Source of the DNA: Limnephilus marmoratus
Lineage: Eukaryota; Arthropoda; Insecta; Trichoptera; Limnephilidae
Reading direction: 5' to 3'
Length of the DNA: 64,000 nt
Assembly: GCA_917880885.1 (NCBI GenBank)
Contig: OU862919.1
Span: 11,984,001-12,048,000 of the forward strand
In this document: positions 47,158 through 60,900 of the stretch, in pieces
How the letters are laid out: each line of letters starts with the position of its first letter
Position numbering within the stretch: position 1 is the stretch's first letter
Notes under the pieces: model-generated
The model's database searches: none
What the model saw: the letters and a program-made list of their open reading frames with translations, nothing else
Told to the model about the DNA's origin: nothing
Program-made: the position numbers and the translations under genes

Positions 47158-50100
47158 AGTCCAATGTCTAGTCCAATATATTGTCCAATGTATAGTCCAA
47201 TATATAGTCCAATATCTAGTACAATATATAGTCCAACATCTAGTCCAATATATAGTCCAATATATAGTCAAATATCAAGTCCAATATATAGTCCAATATA
47301 TAGTACAATATACAGTCCAATATATAGTCCAAAATTTAGTCCAATATATAGTCCAATATCTAGACCAATATATAGTCCAATATCTAGTCCAATATACAGT
47401 CCAAAATCTAGTCCAATATATAGTCCAATATCTAGTCCAATATACAGTCCAATAACTAGTCCAATATATGATCCAATATATAGTCCAATGTATAGTCTAA
47501 TATATAGTCCAATATATAGTCCAATATATAGTCAAATATCAAGTCCATTATATAGTCCAATATCTAGTCCAATATCTAGTCCAATATATAGTCCAATATA
47601 TAGTATTAAATCTAGTCCAATATATAGTCCAATATATAGTCCAATATATAGTATTAAATCTAGTCCAATATCTAGTCAATGTATAGTCCAATATATAGTC
47701 CAAAATATAGTCCAATATATAGTCCAATATATAGTCCAATATATAGTACGATATATAGTCCAATATTTAGTCCAATATCTAGTCCAATATATGATCCAAT
47801 ATATAGTCAAAGGTATAGTCCAATATATAGTCCAATATACAGTCCTTAAATAATCAAATATCATGTCCAATATCTAGTCCAATGTCTAGTCCAATATATA
47901 GTCCAATATCTAGCCCAATATCTAGTCCAATATCTAGTCCAATATATAGACCAATATATAGTCCAATCAAGTCCAATATATAGTACTATATACAGTCCAA
48001 AATCTAGTCCAATATATAGTCCAATATCTATTCCAATATACAGTCCAATATCTAGTCCAATATATAGTCCAATATCTAGTCCAATATATAGTACAATAAC
48101 TAGTCCAATGTATAGTCCAATATATAGTCGGAAGGACGGCGGACGGACGTATGTTCGAACGGATGGATGGATGGATATTTTTTTCGTAACATTAGTTTGC
48201 AGAGGGATATTTTGCGATACAATTAATGTTATTATGAATCATTTATTTTTTCCTTTTCAGCTGACCTTCCAAGGGACAGCTTCAACTCGCCTCGTCTCAT
48301 GACATTACATGTCATCTCGTATTTCTCCGTGAGAATTATACGGTCAATTCCAATATTTAGTCCAATATATAGTCCAATATATAGTATAATATAAAGTCCA
48401 ACATATAGTTTAATATATAGTCCAATATCTAGTCCAATATATGATCCAATATATAGTTAAATGTATAGTCCAACATATAGTTTAATATATAGTTAAATAT
48501 ATAGTCAAATATCAAGTCCAATATACAGTCCAATAGATAGTCCAATATCTAGTCCAATATATAGTCAAATATATAGTATGAAATATAGTCCAATATATGG
48601 TCCAATATCTAGTCCAATGTATGGTCCAATATATATTCCAATATATAGTCTTATATATAGTCAAATATATAGTCGAATATATAGTCCAATATATAGTCCA
48701 ATATAGAGTCCAATATCTAGTCCAATGTCTAGTCCAATATATAGTCCAATATAGTCCAATATATAGTCCAATATCTAGTCCAATATCTAGTCCAATATAT
48801 GATCCGATATAAAGTCAAATATATGGTCTTATATATAGTCTAAAATATAGTCCAATGTCTAGTCCAATATATAGTCCAATATAGTCCAATATATAGTCCA
48901 ATATCTAGTCCAATATCTAGTCCAATATATGATCCGATATAAAGTCAAATATATGGTCTTATATATAGTCTAAAATATAGTCGAATATCAAGTCCAATAT
49001 ATAGTCCATTATATAGTCAAATATCAAGTCAAATATATAGACCAATGTATAGTCCAATATATAGTAAAATATATAATAATTAATCTAGTCCAATATCTAG
49101 TCCAATGTGTAGTCCAATATATAGTCCAATATACAGTCCAATATAGTCCAATATATAGTCCAATATCTTGTCGTTTATCAAGTCCAATATATAGTCCAAC
49201 ATCTAGTCCAATATATAGTCCAATATGTAGTCCAATATACAGTCCAATATCTAGTCCAATATATAGTCCAATATATAGTCCAATATATGATCCAATATAT
49301 AGTCCAATATCTAGTCCAATGTCTAGTCCAATATATTGGCCAATGTAAAGTCCAATATATAGTCCAATATCTAGTCCAATATACAGTCCAATATCTAGTC
49401 TAATATATGATCCAATACATAGTCCAATGTATAGTCCAATATATAGTCCAATATATTGTTTAATATATAGTCAAATATCAAGTCCAATATAAAGGTCCAA
49501 TATATAGTCCAATATATAGTCCAGTATATAGTCCAATATATGATCCATTATATAGTCCAATGTATATTTCTATATATAGTCCAATATATAGTCCAATATA
49601 TAGTCAAATATCTAGTCCAATATCTAGTTCAATGTCTAGTCCAATATTTTGTACAATATATAGTCCAATATATAGTCCAATAGCTAGTCCAATATCTAGT
49701 TCAATATCTAGTCCAATATATAGTCCAATATCTTGTCCAATATACAGTCCAATATCTAGTCCAATATATGATCCAATATATAGTCCAATGTATAGTGCAA
49801 TATATAGTCCAATATATAGTCCAATATATGATCCATTATATAGTCGTATAGTCCTATATATAGTCCTATATATAGTCCTATATATAGTCCAACATATAGT
49901 CAAATATCTAGTCCAATATCTAGTCCAATGTCTAGTCCAATATTTTGTACAATATATAGTCCAATATATAGTCCAATATCTAGTTCAATATCTAGTCCAA
50001 TATATAGTCCAATATCTTGTCCAATATATAGTCCAATATATAGTCCAATATATAGTCCAATATATAGTTTAATATAAAGTCCAATATATAGTCCAATATA

Positions 50101-50640
50101 TAGTCGAATATATAGTCCAATATATAGTCCAAAATATAGTCCAATATCTAGTCCAATATATGATCCAATATATAGTCCAATGTATAGTCCAATATATAGT
50201 CCAATATATAGTTTAATATATAGTCAAATATCAAGTCCAATATATAGTCCAATATATAGTCCAATATATGATCCATTATATAGTCCAATGTATAGTCCTA
50301 TATATAGTCCTATATATAGTCCAACATAAATATCTAGTCCAATATCTAGTTCAATGTCTAGTCCAATATTTTGTACCATATATAGTCCAATATATAGTCC
50401 AATATCTGTTCAATATCTAGTCCAATATATAGTCGAATATCTTGTCCAATATATAGTCCAATATATAGTCCAATATATAGTCCAATATATAGTTTAATAT
50501 AAAGTCCAATATATAGTCAAATATATAGTCCAATATATAGTCCAATATATAGTCCAAAATATAGTCCAATATCTAGTCCAATATTTAGTCCAATATATAG
50601 TCCAATGTATAGTCCAATATATAGTCCAATATATGGTCTT
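47158..50640 (+). repeat. Further multi-kb duplication of the 43.1-46.5 kb segment
   Basis: From 47158 the order follows 43143 at offset 4,015, including a cassette. After 48848 the offset becomes 4,145 because a 130-bp block (48719-48848) is duplicated in tandem at 48849-48978. The preceding 46768-47157 matches 44372-44761 at offset 2,396. Confidence 0.75.
48129..48349 (+). other. Non-satellite cassette, copy 4
   Basis: Identical to copy 3 as far as can be read, including the satellite context. Confidence 0.8.
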
Positions 50641-53349
50641 ATATATTGTCCAATATATAGTCCAATATACAGTCCAATATAGTCCAATATATAGTCCAAT
50701 ATCTTGTCGTTTATCAAGTCCAATATATAGTCCAACATCAAGTCCAATATATAGTCCAATATGTAGTCCAATATACAGTCCAATATCTAGTCCAATATAT
50801 AGTCCAATATATAGTCCAATATATGATCCAATATATAGTCCAGTATCTAGTCCAATGTCTAGTCCAATATATTGGCCAATGTATAGTCCAATATATAGTC
50901 CAATATCTAGTCCTATTTCTAGTCGAATATCTAGTCCAATATATAGTCCTATATCTAGTCCAATATATGATCCAATACATAGTCCAATGTATAGTCCAAT
51001 ATATGATCCAATATATAGTCCAATATATTGTTTAATATATAGTCAAATATCAAGTCCAATATATAGTCCAATATATAGACCAATATATAGTCCAATATAT
51101 GATCCATTATATAGTCCAATGTATATTTCTATATATAGTCCTATATATAGTCCAACATATAGTCAAATATCTAGTCCAATATCTAGTTCAATGTCTAGTC
51201 AAATATTTTTTTCAATATATAGTCCAATATATAGTCCAATAGCTAGTCCAATATCTAGTTCAATATCTAGTCCAATATATAGTCCAATATCTTGTCCAAT
51301 ATACAGTCCAATATCTAGTCCAATATATGATCCAATATATAGTCCAATGTATAGTGCAATATATAGTCCCAATATATAGTCCAATATATGATCCATTATA
51401 TAGTCGTATAGTCCTATATATAGTCCTATATATAGTCCTATATATAGTCCAACATATAGTCAAATATCTAGTCCAATATCTAGTTCAATGTCTAGTCCAA
51501 TATTTTGTACCATATATAGTCCAATATATAGTCCAATATCTCGTTCAATATCTAGTCCAATATATAGTCCAATATCTTGTCCAATATATAGTCCAATATA
51601 TAGTCCAATATATAGTCCAATATATAGTTTAATATAAAGTCCAATATATAGTTCAATATATAGTCGAATATATAGTCCAAAATATAGTCCAATATCTAGT
51701 CCAATATATGATCCAATATATAGTCCAATGTATAGTCCAATATATAGTCCAATATATAGTTTAATATATAGTCAAATATCAAGTCCAATATATAGTCCAA
51801 TATATAGTCCAATATATGATCCATTATATAGTCCAATGTATAGTCCTATATATAGTCCTATATATAGTCCAACATAAATATCTAGTCCAATATCTAGTTC
51901 AATGTCTAGTCCAATATTTTGTACCATATATAGTCCAATATATAGTCCAATATCTGTTCAATATCTAGTCCAATATATAGTCCAATATCTTGTCCAATAT
52001 ATAGTCCAATATATAGTCCAATATATAGTCCAATATATAGTTTAATATAAAGTCCAATATATAGTCAAATATATAGTCTAATATATAGTCCAACATATAG
52101 TCCAAAATATAGTCCAATATCTAGTCCAATATTTAGTCCAATATATAGTCCAATGTAAAGTCCAATATATAGTCCAATATATGGTCTTATATATTGTCCA
52201 ATATATAGTCCAATATACAGTCCAATATAGTCCAATATATAGTCCAATATCTTGTCGTTTATCAAGTCCAATATATAGTCCAACATCAAGTCCAATATAT
52301 AGTCCAATATGTAGTCCAATATACAGTCCAATATCTAGTCCAATATATAGTCCAATATATAGTCCAATATATGATCCAATATATAGTCCAATATCTAGTC
52401 CAATGTCTAGTCCAATATATTGGCCAATGTATAGTCCAATATATAGTCCAATATCTAGTCCAATTTCTAGTCGAATATCTAGTCCAATATATAGTCCAAT
52501 ATCTAGTCCAATATACAGTCCAATATCTAGTCCAATATATGATCCAATATATAGTCCAATGTATAGTCCAATATATAGTCCAATATATTGTTTAATATAA
52601 AGTCAAATATCAAGTCCAATATATAGTCCAATATATAGTCCAATATATAGTCCAAAATATAGTCCAATAGCTAGTCCAATATCTAGTTCAATATCTAGTC
52701 CAATATATAGTCCAATATCTTGTCCAATATACAGTCCAATATCTAGTCCAATATATGATCCAATATATAGTCCAATGTATAGTGCAATATATAGTCCAAT
52801 ATATAGTCCAATATATGATCCATTATATAGTCGTATAGTCCTATATATAGTCCTATATATAGTCCTATATATAGTCCAACATATAGTCAAATATCTAGTC
52901 CAATATCTAGTTCAATGTCTAGTCCAATATTTTGTACCATATATAGTCCAATATATAGTCCAATATCTCGTTCAATATCTAGTCCAATATATAGTCCCAA
53001 TATCTTGTCCAATATATAGTACAATATATAGTCCAATATATAGTCCAATATATAGTTTAATATAAAGTCCAATATATAGTTCAATATATAGTCGAATATA
53101 TAGTCCAATATATAGTCCAAAATATAGTCCAATATCTAGTCCAATATATGATCCAATATATAGTCCAATGTATAGTCCAATATCTAGTCCAATATATAGT
53201 TTAATATATAGTCCAATATCTAGTCCAATATATGGTCAAATATCAAGTCCAATATATAGTCCAATATATAGTCCAATATATGATCCATTATATAGTCCAA
53301 TGTATAGTCCTATATATAGTCCTATATATAGTCCAACATAAATATCTAG

Positions 53350-53849
53350 NNNNNNNNNNNNNNNNNNNNNNNNNNNNNNNNNNNNNNNNNNNNNNNNNNN
53401 NNNNNNNNNNNNNNNNNNNNNNNNNNNNNNNNNNNNNNNNNNNNNNNNNNNNNNNNNNNNNNNNNNNNNNNNNNNNNNNNNNNNNNNNNNNNNNNNNNNN
53501 NNNNNNNNNNNNNNNNNNNNNNNNNNNNNNNNNNNNNNNNNNNNNNNNNNNNNNNNNNNNNNNNNNNNNNNNNNNNNNNNNNNNNNNNNNNNNNNNNNNN
53601 NNNNNNNNNNNNNNNNNNNNNNNNNNNNNNNNNNNNNNNNNNNNNNNNNNNNNNNNNNNNNNNNNNNNNNNNNNNNNNNNNNNNNNNNNNNNNNNNNNNN
53701 NNNNNNNNNNNNNNNNNNNNNNNNNNNNNNNNNNNNNNNNNNNNNNNNNNNNNNNNNNNNNNNNNNNNNNNNNNNNNNNNNNNNNNNNNNNNNNNNNNNN
53801 NNNNNNNNNNNNNNNNNNNNNNNNNNNNNNNNNNNNNNNNNNNNNNNNN
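53350..53849. other. Assembly gap of exactly 500 N
   Basis: The run is exactly 500 bases, a conventional placeholder for a gap of unknown size. It lies inside the third 1.5-kb unit, where a repeat collapse is expected. Frames drawn across it are meaningless. Confidence 0.97.
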
Positions 53850-55384
53850 AATATATAGTCCAATATCTTGTCGTTTATCAAGTCCAATATATAGTCCAAT
53901 ATATAGTCCAATATGTAGTCCAATATACAGTCCAATATCTAGTCCAATATATAGTCCAATATATAGTCCCATATTTGATCCAATATAAAGTGCAATATCT
54001 AGTCCAATGTCTAGTCCAATATATTGGCTAATGTATAGTCCAATATATAGTCCAATATCTAGTCCAATTATATAGTCCTATATATAGTCCAATATATAGT
54101 CCAATATCTAGTCCAATATATAGTCCAATATATAGTTAAATGTATAGTCCAATATATAGTATAATATATAGTCAAATATCAAGTCCAATATACAGTCCAA
54201 TATAAAGTCCAATATCTAGTCCAATATATAGTCCAATATATAGTCCAATATATAGTCCAATATCTAGTCCAATATATAGTCCAATATATAGTCCAATATA
54301 TAGTCCAATATATAGTCCAATATATAGTCTAATGTTTAGTCCAATATATAGTCCAATATATAGTCTAATATATAGTCCAATATATAGTCAAATATCTAGT
54401 CCAATATATAGTCCAATATATGATCCATTATATAGTCCAATGTATATTTCTTTATATAGTCCTATATATAGTCCAACATATAGTCAAATATCTAGTCCAA
54501 TATCTAGTTCAATGTCTAGTCCAATATTTTGTACAATATATAGTCCAATATATAGTCCAATAGCTAGTCCAATATATAGTTTAATATATAGTTTAATATA
54601 TAGTCAAATATCAAGTCCAATATACAGTCCAATAGATAGTCCAATATCTAGTCCAATATATAGTCCAATATATAGTATGAAATATAGTCCAATATATAGT
54701 CCAATATCTAGTCCAATGTATGGTCTAATATATAGTCCAATATATAGTCTTATATGTAGTCAAATATATAGTCGAATATATAGTCCAATATATATATCAA
54801 TATAGAGTCCAATATCTAGTCCAATGTATAGTCCAATATATAGTCCAATATCTTGTCCAATATTTAGTCCAATATCTAGTCCAATATATGATCCAATATA
54901 TAGTCAAATATATGGTCTTATATATAGTCCAATATATAGTCGAATATCAAGTCCAATATATAGTCCAATATATAGTCAAATATCAAGTCCAATATATAGT
55001 CCAATATGTAGTACAATATACAGTCCAATATACAGTCCAATATCTAGTCCAATATATAGTTTACTATCTATTCCAATATATAGTCCATAATATAGTCAAT
55101 TATACAGTCCAATATATAGTCCAATATATGAACCAATATATAGACCAATGTATAGTCCAATATATAGTCCAATATATAGTAATAAATCTAGTTCCATATC
55201 TAGTCCAATGTGTAGTCCAATATATAGTCCAATATATAGTCCAATATATAGTAATTAATCTAGTCTAATATCTAGTCCAATGTGTAGTCCAATATATAGT
55301 CCAATATATAGTCCAATATTTAGTCCAATATCTAGTCCAATGTGTAGTCCAATATATAGTCCAATATATAGTCCAGTATATTTG

Positions 55385-55854
55385 ATTATATAAGGACTGT
55401 ATATTGGACTATATATTGGACTATACCTTTGACTATATATTGGACTATATATTGGACTAGATATTGGACTATATATTAGACTATATATTGGACTATAAAT
55501 TGTACTATATATTGGACTATATATTGGACTATATATTGGACTATATTTTGGACTATATATTGGACTATACATTGGACTAGATATTGGACTAGATTAAATA
55601 CTATATATTGGACTATATATTGGACTAGATTTAATACTATATATTGGCTTTATATTGGACTAGATATTGGACTAGATATTGGACTATATAATGGACTTTA
55701 TATTTGACTATATATTGGACTATATATTGGACAATATATTAGACTATACATTGGACTATATATTGGAACATATAATGGACTAGTTATTGGACTGTATATT
55801 GGACTAGATATTGGAGTAAATATTAGACTAGATATTGGACTGTATATTGGACTA
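55385..55854 (-). repeat. Inverted segment of the satellite
   Basis: Orientation switches to ATATTGGACT monomers. The first 60 bp, with 'aaggactgtatattggacta' and 'ctatacctttgactatat', is the reverse complement of the order near 34395-34460, where 'caaaggtatag' precedes 'acagtccttaaataatcaaa'. So a piece of the same higher-order unit was flipped. It ends at 55854 inside a SINE. Confidence 0.85.
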
Positions 55855-55978
55855 TGAACCGAGCACCCCTGCGAAATCACCAAACATAGCCAACCACTTG
55901 GGGTGAGCTGTGGGCAGGGGTGTTGGTTATCCAATAAATGGTTTCCGGGGCGGCGGTACCCATAATCGCATCCCAATT
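55855..55978 (-). mobile_element. SINE-like element, 5' third, cut by the satellite
   Basis: On the minus strand 'gggatgcgattatgggtacc' to 'caccccaagtggttgg' and on to 'cggttcat' match the 5' part of the SINE family (compare 10560 and 21297). The copy stops exactly where inverted satellite begins; its middle and hairpin end are missing. The following 55979-56119 has no recognised feature. Confidence 0.65.
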
Positions 55979-56119
55979 TGTAATTATTTAGTTCTACTAG
56001 TGTTTTGATATTAATTGTTGTGATTAATTGTACCAAATGTTTCGGCTTTCTAGGCCCTTATCAATTGAGACAACTTATTTATATGACTTTAGTGACTTTA
56101 CTAGCTAAAGTCTCGGGCG

Positions 56120-56535
56120 TTTTTTTTATATTCCCTTCAGAGCCCATTTCATCTTTGTGGATGCTGCATGGTGGGTTTTTTAGAAGAAAGGAAGTAGCGA
56201 ACATGAGTCCTGAAGAGATCCATGTTGCAGGAGGGAGGAAACACAGAGGCCGCAAATCGTTCCATATCCTAGCTGTTGAACTCAAGAACGAGTCGTAGAA
56301 ACTATATATACCGTTATCAGTTCTCACGTGACAAATGTCAGGCGTATAAGTTTGTTGGGTGCGTGTTTGACGTGTTTCCCGACCATGCACTGGTGCCGAG
56401 GGGATCAATGACGCTAGTTGCTCGGAGCATCTTCGTTTGAAATACCGGTAGAACAAGTACAGCATTCTCACCCGGCACTTGTGCCCTAAGGATTTGCAAT
56501 CCGTTTGTTGAGATAATAGAATCTATAATCTAAGA
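56120..56535 (-). pseudogene. Hairpin-tailed LINE 3' end, decayed copy
   Basis: The frame 56079-56471 contains 'YLFYRYFKRRCSEQLASLIP', 'RETRQTRTQ' and 'SFLSSTARIWNDL', parallel to the LINE at 26978-27425. The frame then shifts and the 3' UTR retains only traces of the hairpin ('gagcccatttcatctttg', 'gatgctgcatgg'). It is older than the first copy. Confidence 0.65.
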
Positions 56536-56871
56536 GACCGCCCATTTCTGCACAGAGTCGGAGGTTTTTTCAGGAATTTATAAATTTACATTTTAAACTA
56601 TACAATTGCACTTGTTTGAAAATTCTAGGCCAACATAAATATTTGCTTCTCTATTTTTAAATAGAGGATGACAAAAGGTTTTGAATATTCTATCTTATTA
56701 TCAAAAATAATTCTAGAAAAATTGTGTCAACTTTGTCAAGTGTTGCAAAATACGAGCAATAAAAAAAATCATTGAAAGCTCAAACCTCGGGAAAAACCAA
56801 ATAGTAAAGCTAGTAATGTCACAATATTTACATTTTATTGATCCCATAAAATTTGGTTGATAAAATTTCAC
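56536..56871. other. Spacer, nothing recognised
   Basis: AT-rich; no gene, RNA or repeat partner found. Confidence 0.4.
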
Positions 56872-57936
56872 GGGTCCGAGTGGTTAACCAATGATTCCTG
56901 ACATTATTTGGAGTAAAAAATAAAAATATTGTTTTGAACTCCGGTGACTTGTTGTATTTTTTTTTTTCATAACCTAACATCATAAAAATACTTCCATACG
57001 TCATCAATGGTCACTCAGCCGAGCAAACTCTCAACCCCTCACTCACTCCCAAACTGTCCAGTACCTGCTGATTTTCTATGTTTTAAGTTGAAAAAAACAT
57101 CCAAAATGTCACCGAAGACCAAAATTTCGTTTGCATTTTTAACTCGACACACATTTCTAACACCCTGTATACGCATGAAACGTGGTGTCAGTACCTAATC
57201 AGCTCGGTGGAAATACTTCGGATCCAATATAATAACGCCTTCAGAATTATATTTGAGAACAGAAAGAATAGCAACGCATCGATTCGCTGCCAGTCTGATG
57301 AGACATCGGGTCTCTGGAGCCAGGATGCGGCTAATGGCCTCCAACAATACGGTGGTGACCGCAGCCTTCCAGCACCAAGCGCCACTTCTGAGTGAGTGAT
57401 TGGTGGTTTTACACGCAGATCGACGATGCACTGGTGACTGGTGGATACATATTTTCTTAATTATTAAAGAATAAAGTTAGTTAAGATTTTCTGTATCCCG
57501 TCATCAGTGATACTTGGGATTTATAACTAGGCTAACTAGAAATTTTAACAAATTTAAAGTGTATTAAACTGTTATATTTTGCATATGTTAGAAGTCAACT
57601 TGAATACTATTCTCCCGTCTGGAAGCCATATTACAATATACATGTACAAGCTGTTGAAAGAATACAAAACAAATTCTTACGTTTTCTTAATTTTAAAATT
57701 GGTAATCCAGCAATTATGTTGAACTACAATACTATTTTGAATGATATGAATATGCTCAAATTGTCAGACAGAAGAACTTGAAACAAGAATTTCAGTGAAC
57801 TGACTTATTATTTCTGTATAAAATTCTAAATGATTTAGTTGACAGTCCGGTTTTGCTCGAATTGATAAGCTTCGGGATTCCACTACGTAATACTAGAAGT
57901 CAGGATTTATTTCAGTGCAGTTATTCTGGAACTAAC
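56872..57936. repeat. Inverted segmental copy B (partner 14695-15776)
   Basis: It contains, in order, the dispersed module (56872-57135), the 'EILRIQYNNAFRIIF' LINE fragment (57186-57440, plus) and the family X LINE fragment (57540-57936, plus), with 'ILNDLVDSPVLLELISF'-type coding traces and an insertion near 57778. The match to copy A stops at 57936, about where the satellite resumes. Confidence 0.7.
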
Positions 57937-57944
57937 TTGAATTT

Positions 57945-60900
57945 GTCCAATATCTAGTCCAATGTATAGTCCTATATATAGTCCAATATATAGTCCAATA
58001 TCTAGTTCAATATATAGTCCAATATCTAGTCCAATATACAGTCCAATATCTAGTCCAATATATAGGACTAGATCCAATATATAGTCCAATATATAGTATT
58101 AAATCTAGTCCAATATATAGCCCATATCTAGTCCAATGTATAGTCCAATATATAGTCCAATATATAGTCCAATATACAGTCCAATATATAGTCCAATATA
58201 TAGTCAAATATCAGGTCCAATATCTAGTCCAATGTCTAGTCCAATATATTGTCCAATATATAGTCCAATATATAGTCCAACATCTAGTCCAATATCTAGT
58301 TCAATATCTAGTCCAATATATAGGTATTGTTAATTGTATTTCCGGTACATAAACTTAAAATCAAGGTAAGCAGCACCCCGAGACATACATGAATCATAAT
58401 ATATATAAAAATATGTAAGATGGATGGATGGATGGATGGATGGACGGATGGACGGACGGATGGACGGACGGATGGACGGACGGACGGACGGACGGACGGC
58501 GGACGGACGTATGTTCGAACGGATGGATGGATGGATATTTTTTTTCGTAACATTAGCTTGCAGAGGGATATTTTGCGATACAATTAATGTTTTTACGAAT
58601 CATTTATTTTTTTCCTTTTCAGCTGACCTTCCAAGGGACAGCTTCAACTCGCCTCGTCTCATGACATTACATGTCATCTCGTATTTCTCCGTGAGAATTA
58701 TACGGTCAATTCCAATATTTAGTCCAATATCTAGTCCAATATCTAGTCCAATATATAGTCCAATATCTAGTCGTATATCAAGTCCAATATATAGTCCAAC
58801 ATCTAGTCCAATATATAGTCCAATATATAATCAAATATCAAGTCCAATATATATTCCAATATATAGTACAATATACAGTCCAATATTTAGTCCAAAATCT
58901 AGTCCAATATACAGTCTAATATCTAGTCCAATAAAAAGTCCAATATCTAGTCCAATATACAGTCCAATATCTAGTCCAATATATAGTTTAATATCTAGTC
59001 CAATATATAGTTCAATATCTAGTCCAATATACAGTCCAATATCTAGTCCAATATATGATCCAATAAATAGTCCAATATATAGTCAAATATCAAGTCCAAT
59101 ATCTTTTCCAATGTCTAGTCCAATATATTGTCCAATATATAGTCCAATATATAGTCCAATATATAGTCCAATATATAGTGAAGTATCAAGTCCAATATCT
59201 TTTCCAATGTCTAGTCCAATATATTATCCAATATATAGTCCAATATATATTCCAATATCGTGTCCAATATCTATTATAATATCTAGTCCAATATATAGTC
59301 CAACATCTAGTCCAATATATAGTCCAATATCTAGTCCAATATACAGTCCAATATCTAGTCGAATATAAAGTTTAATATCTAGTCCAATATATAGTCCGGT
59401 ATCTAGTCCAATATACAGTCCTATATCTAGTCCAATATATGATCCAATATATAGTCCAATGTACAGTCCAATATTTGGTCCAATGTATAGTCCAATATAT
59501 AGTCAAATATCAGTCCATTATATAGTCCAATATCTAGTCCAATATATAATCCAATATATAGTCTAAGGTATAGTCCAATATATAGTCAATATACAGTTTA
59601 ATATCTAGTCCAATATATAGGACTAGATCCAATATATAGTCCAATATATAGTATTAAATCTAGTCCAATATATAGCCCATATCTAGTCCAATGTATAGTC
59701 CAATATATAGTCCAATATATAGTCCAATATATAGTCCAATATATAGTCCAATATATAGTCCAATATATAGTCAAATATCAGGTCCAATATCTAGTCCAAT
59801 GTCTAGTCCAATATATAGTCCAATATCTAGTCCAATATATGATCCAATATATAGTCCAATGTGTAGTCCAATATATAGTACAATATATAGTCCAATATCT
59901 AGTCCAATATATAATCCAATATATCGTCTAAGGTATAGTCCAATATATAGTCAATTATCAAGTCCAATATCTGTCCAATATCTAGTCCAATATATTGTCC
60001 AATATATAGTCCAAGGTACAGTCCAATGTCTAGTCTAGTCCAATATATGATCCAATATATAGTCTAATGTATAGTCCAATATATAGTCTAATATATAGTC
60101 CAATATATAGTCAAATATCATGTCCATTATATAGTCCAATGTAAAGTCCAATATATAGTCCAATATATAGTCCACTATATAGTCCAATATATAGTCCAAT
60201 ATATGATCCAATATATAGTCCAATGTATAGTCCAATATATAGTCCAATATATAGTCCAATATATTGTTCATTATATAGTCCAATATATAGTCCAATATAT
60301 GATCCAATATATAGTCCAAGGTATAGTCCAATATATAGTCCAATATATAGTCAATTATCAAGTCCAATATCTTGTCCAAATGTCTAGTCCAATATATTGT
60401 CCAATACCTTGTCCAATGTCTAGTCCAATATATTGTCCAATATATAGTCCAATATAAAGTTTTATATCTAGTCCAATATCTAGTCCTATATATAGTTCAA
60501 TATCTAGTCCAATATATGATCAAATATCATGTCCATTATATAGTCCAATATCTAGTCCAATATATAGTCCAATGTGATCCAATATATAGTCCAATGTAAA
60601 GTATAAATATATAGTCCAATATATAGTCCAATATATAGTCAATTATCAAGTCCAATATCTTGTCCAATGTCTAGTTCAATATATTGTCCAATATCTTGTC
60701 CAATGTCTAGTCCAATATATTGTCCAATATAAAGTCCAATATAAAGTCCAATATCTAGTCCAATATATAATCTAATCAAGTCCAATATATAGTACTATAT
60801 ACAGTCCAATATATAGTACTATATACAGTCCAAAATCTAGTCCAATATATAGTCCAATATATAGTCAAATATCAAGTCCATTATATAGTCCAATATCTAG

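Larger units (their letters stand above)
32960..55384 (+). repeat. 12-bp satellite array A, AGTCCAATATAT and variants
   Basis: The array consists of head-to-tail 12-bp monomers, mostly AGTCCAATATAT or AGTCCAATATCT. Recurrent variants end in AC, start GATCC, or carry ATGTAT, ATGTCT or TTTAAT changes. Variant order is not random: long strings of variants recur, giving higher-order repeats. Phase breaks are few (for example 8-bp units at about 33688-33712). Because 12 bp is four codons, two frames per strand stay open, producing repetitive frames up to 328 residues (37111-38097). These lack any start context, splice context or non-repetitive domain and are not genes. A 500-N gap and four non-satellite cassettes lie within. 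Confidence 0.95.

Noticed and set aside
58424..59368. 314-residue frame starting in the GGAT/GGAC microsatellite as a real secreted or structural protein
   Set aside because: It is a chance fusion of microsatellite, cassette and satellite frames; the other cassette copies do not keep this frame.
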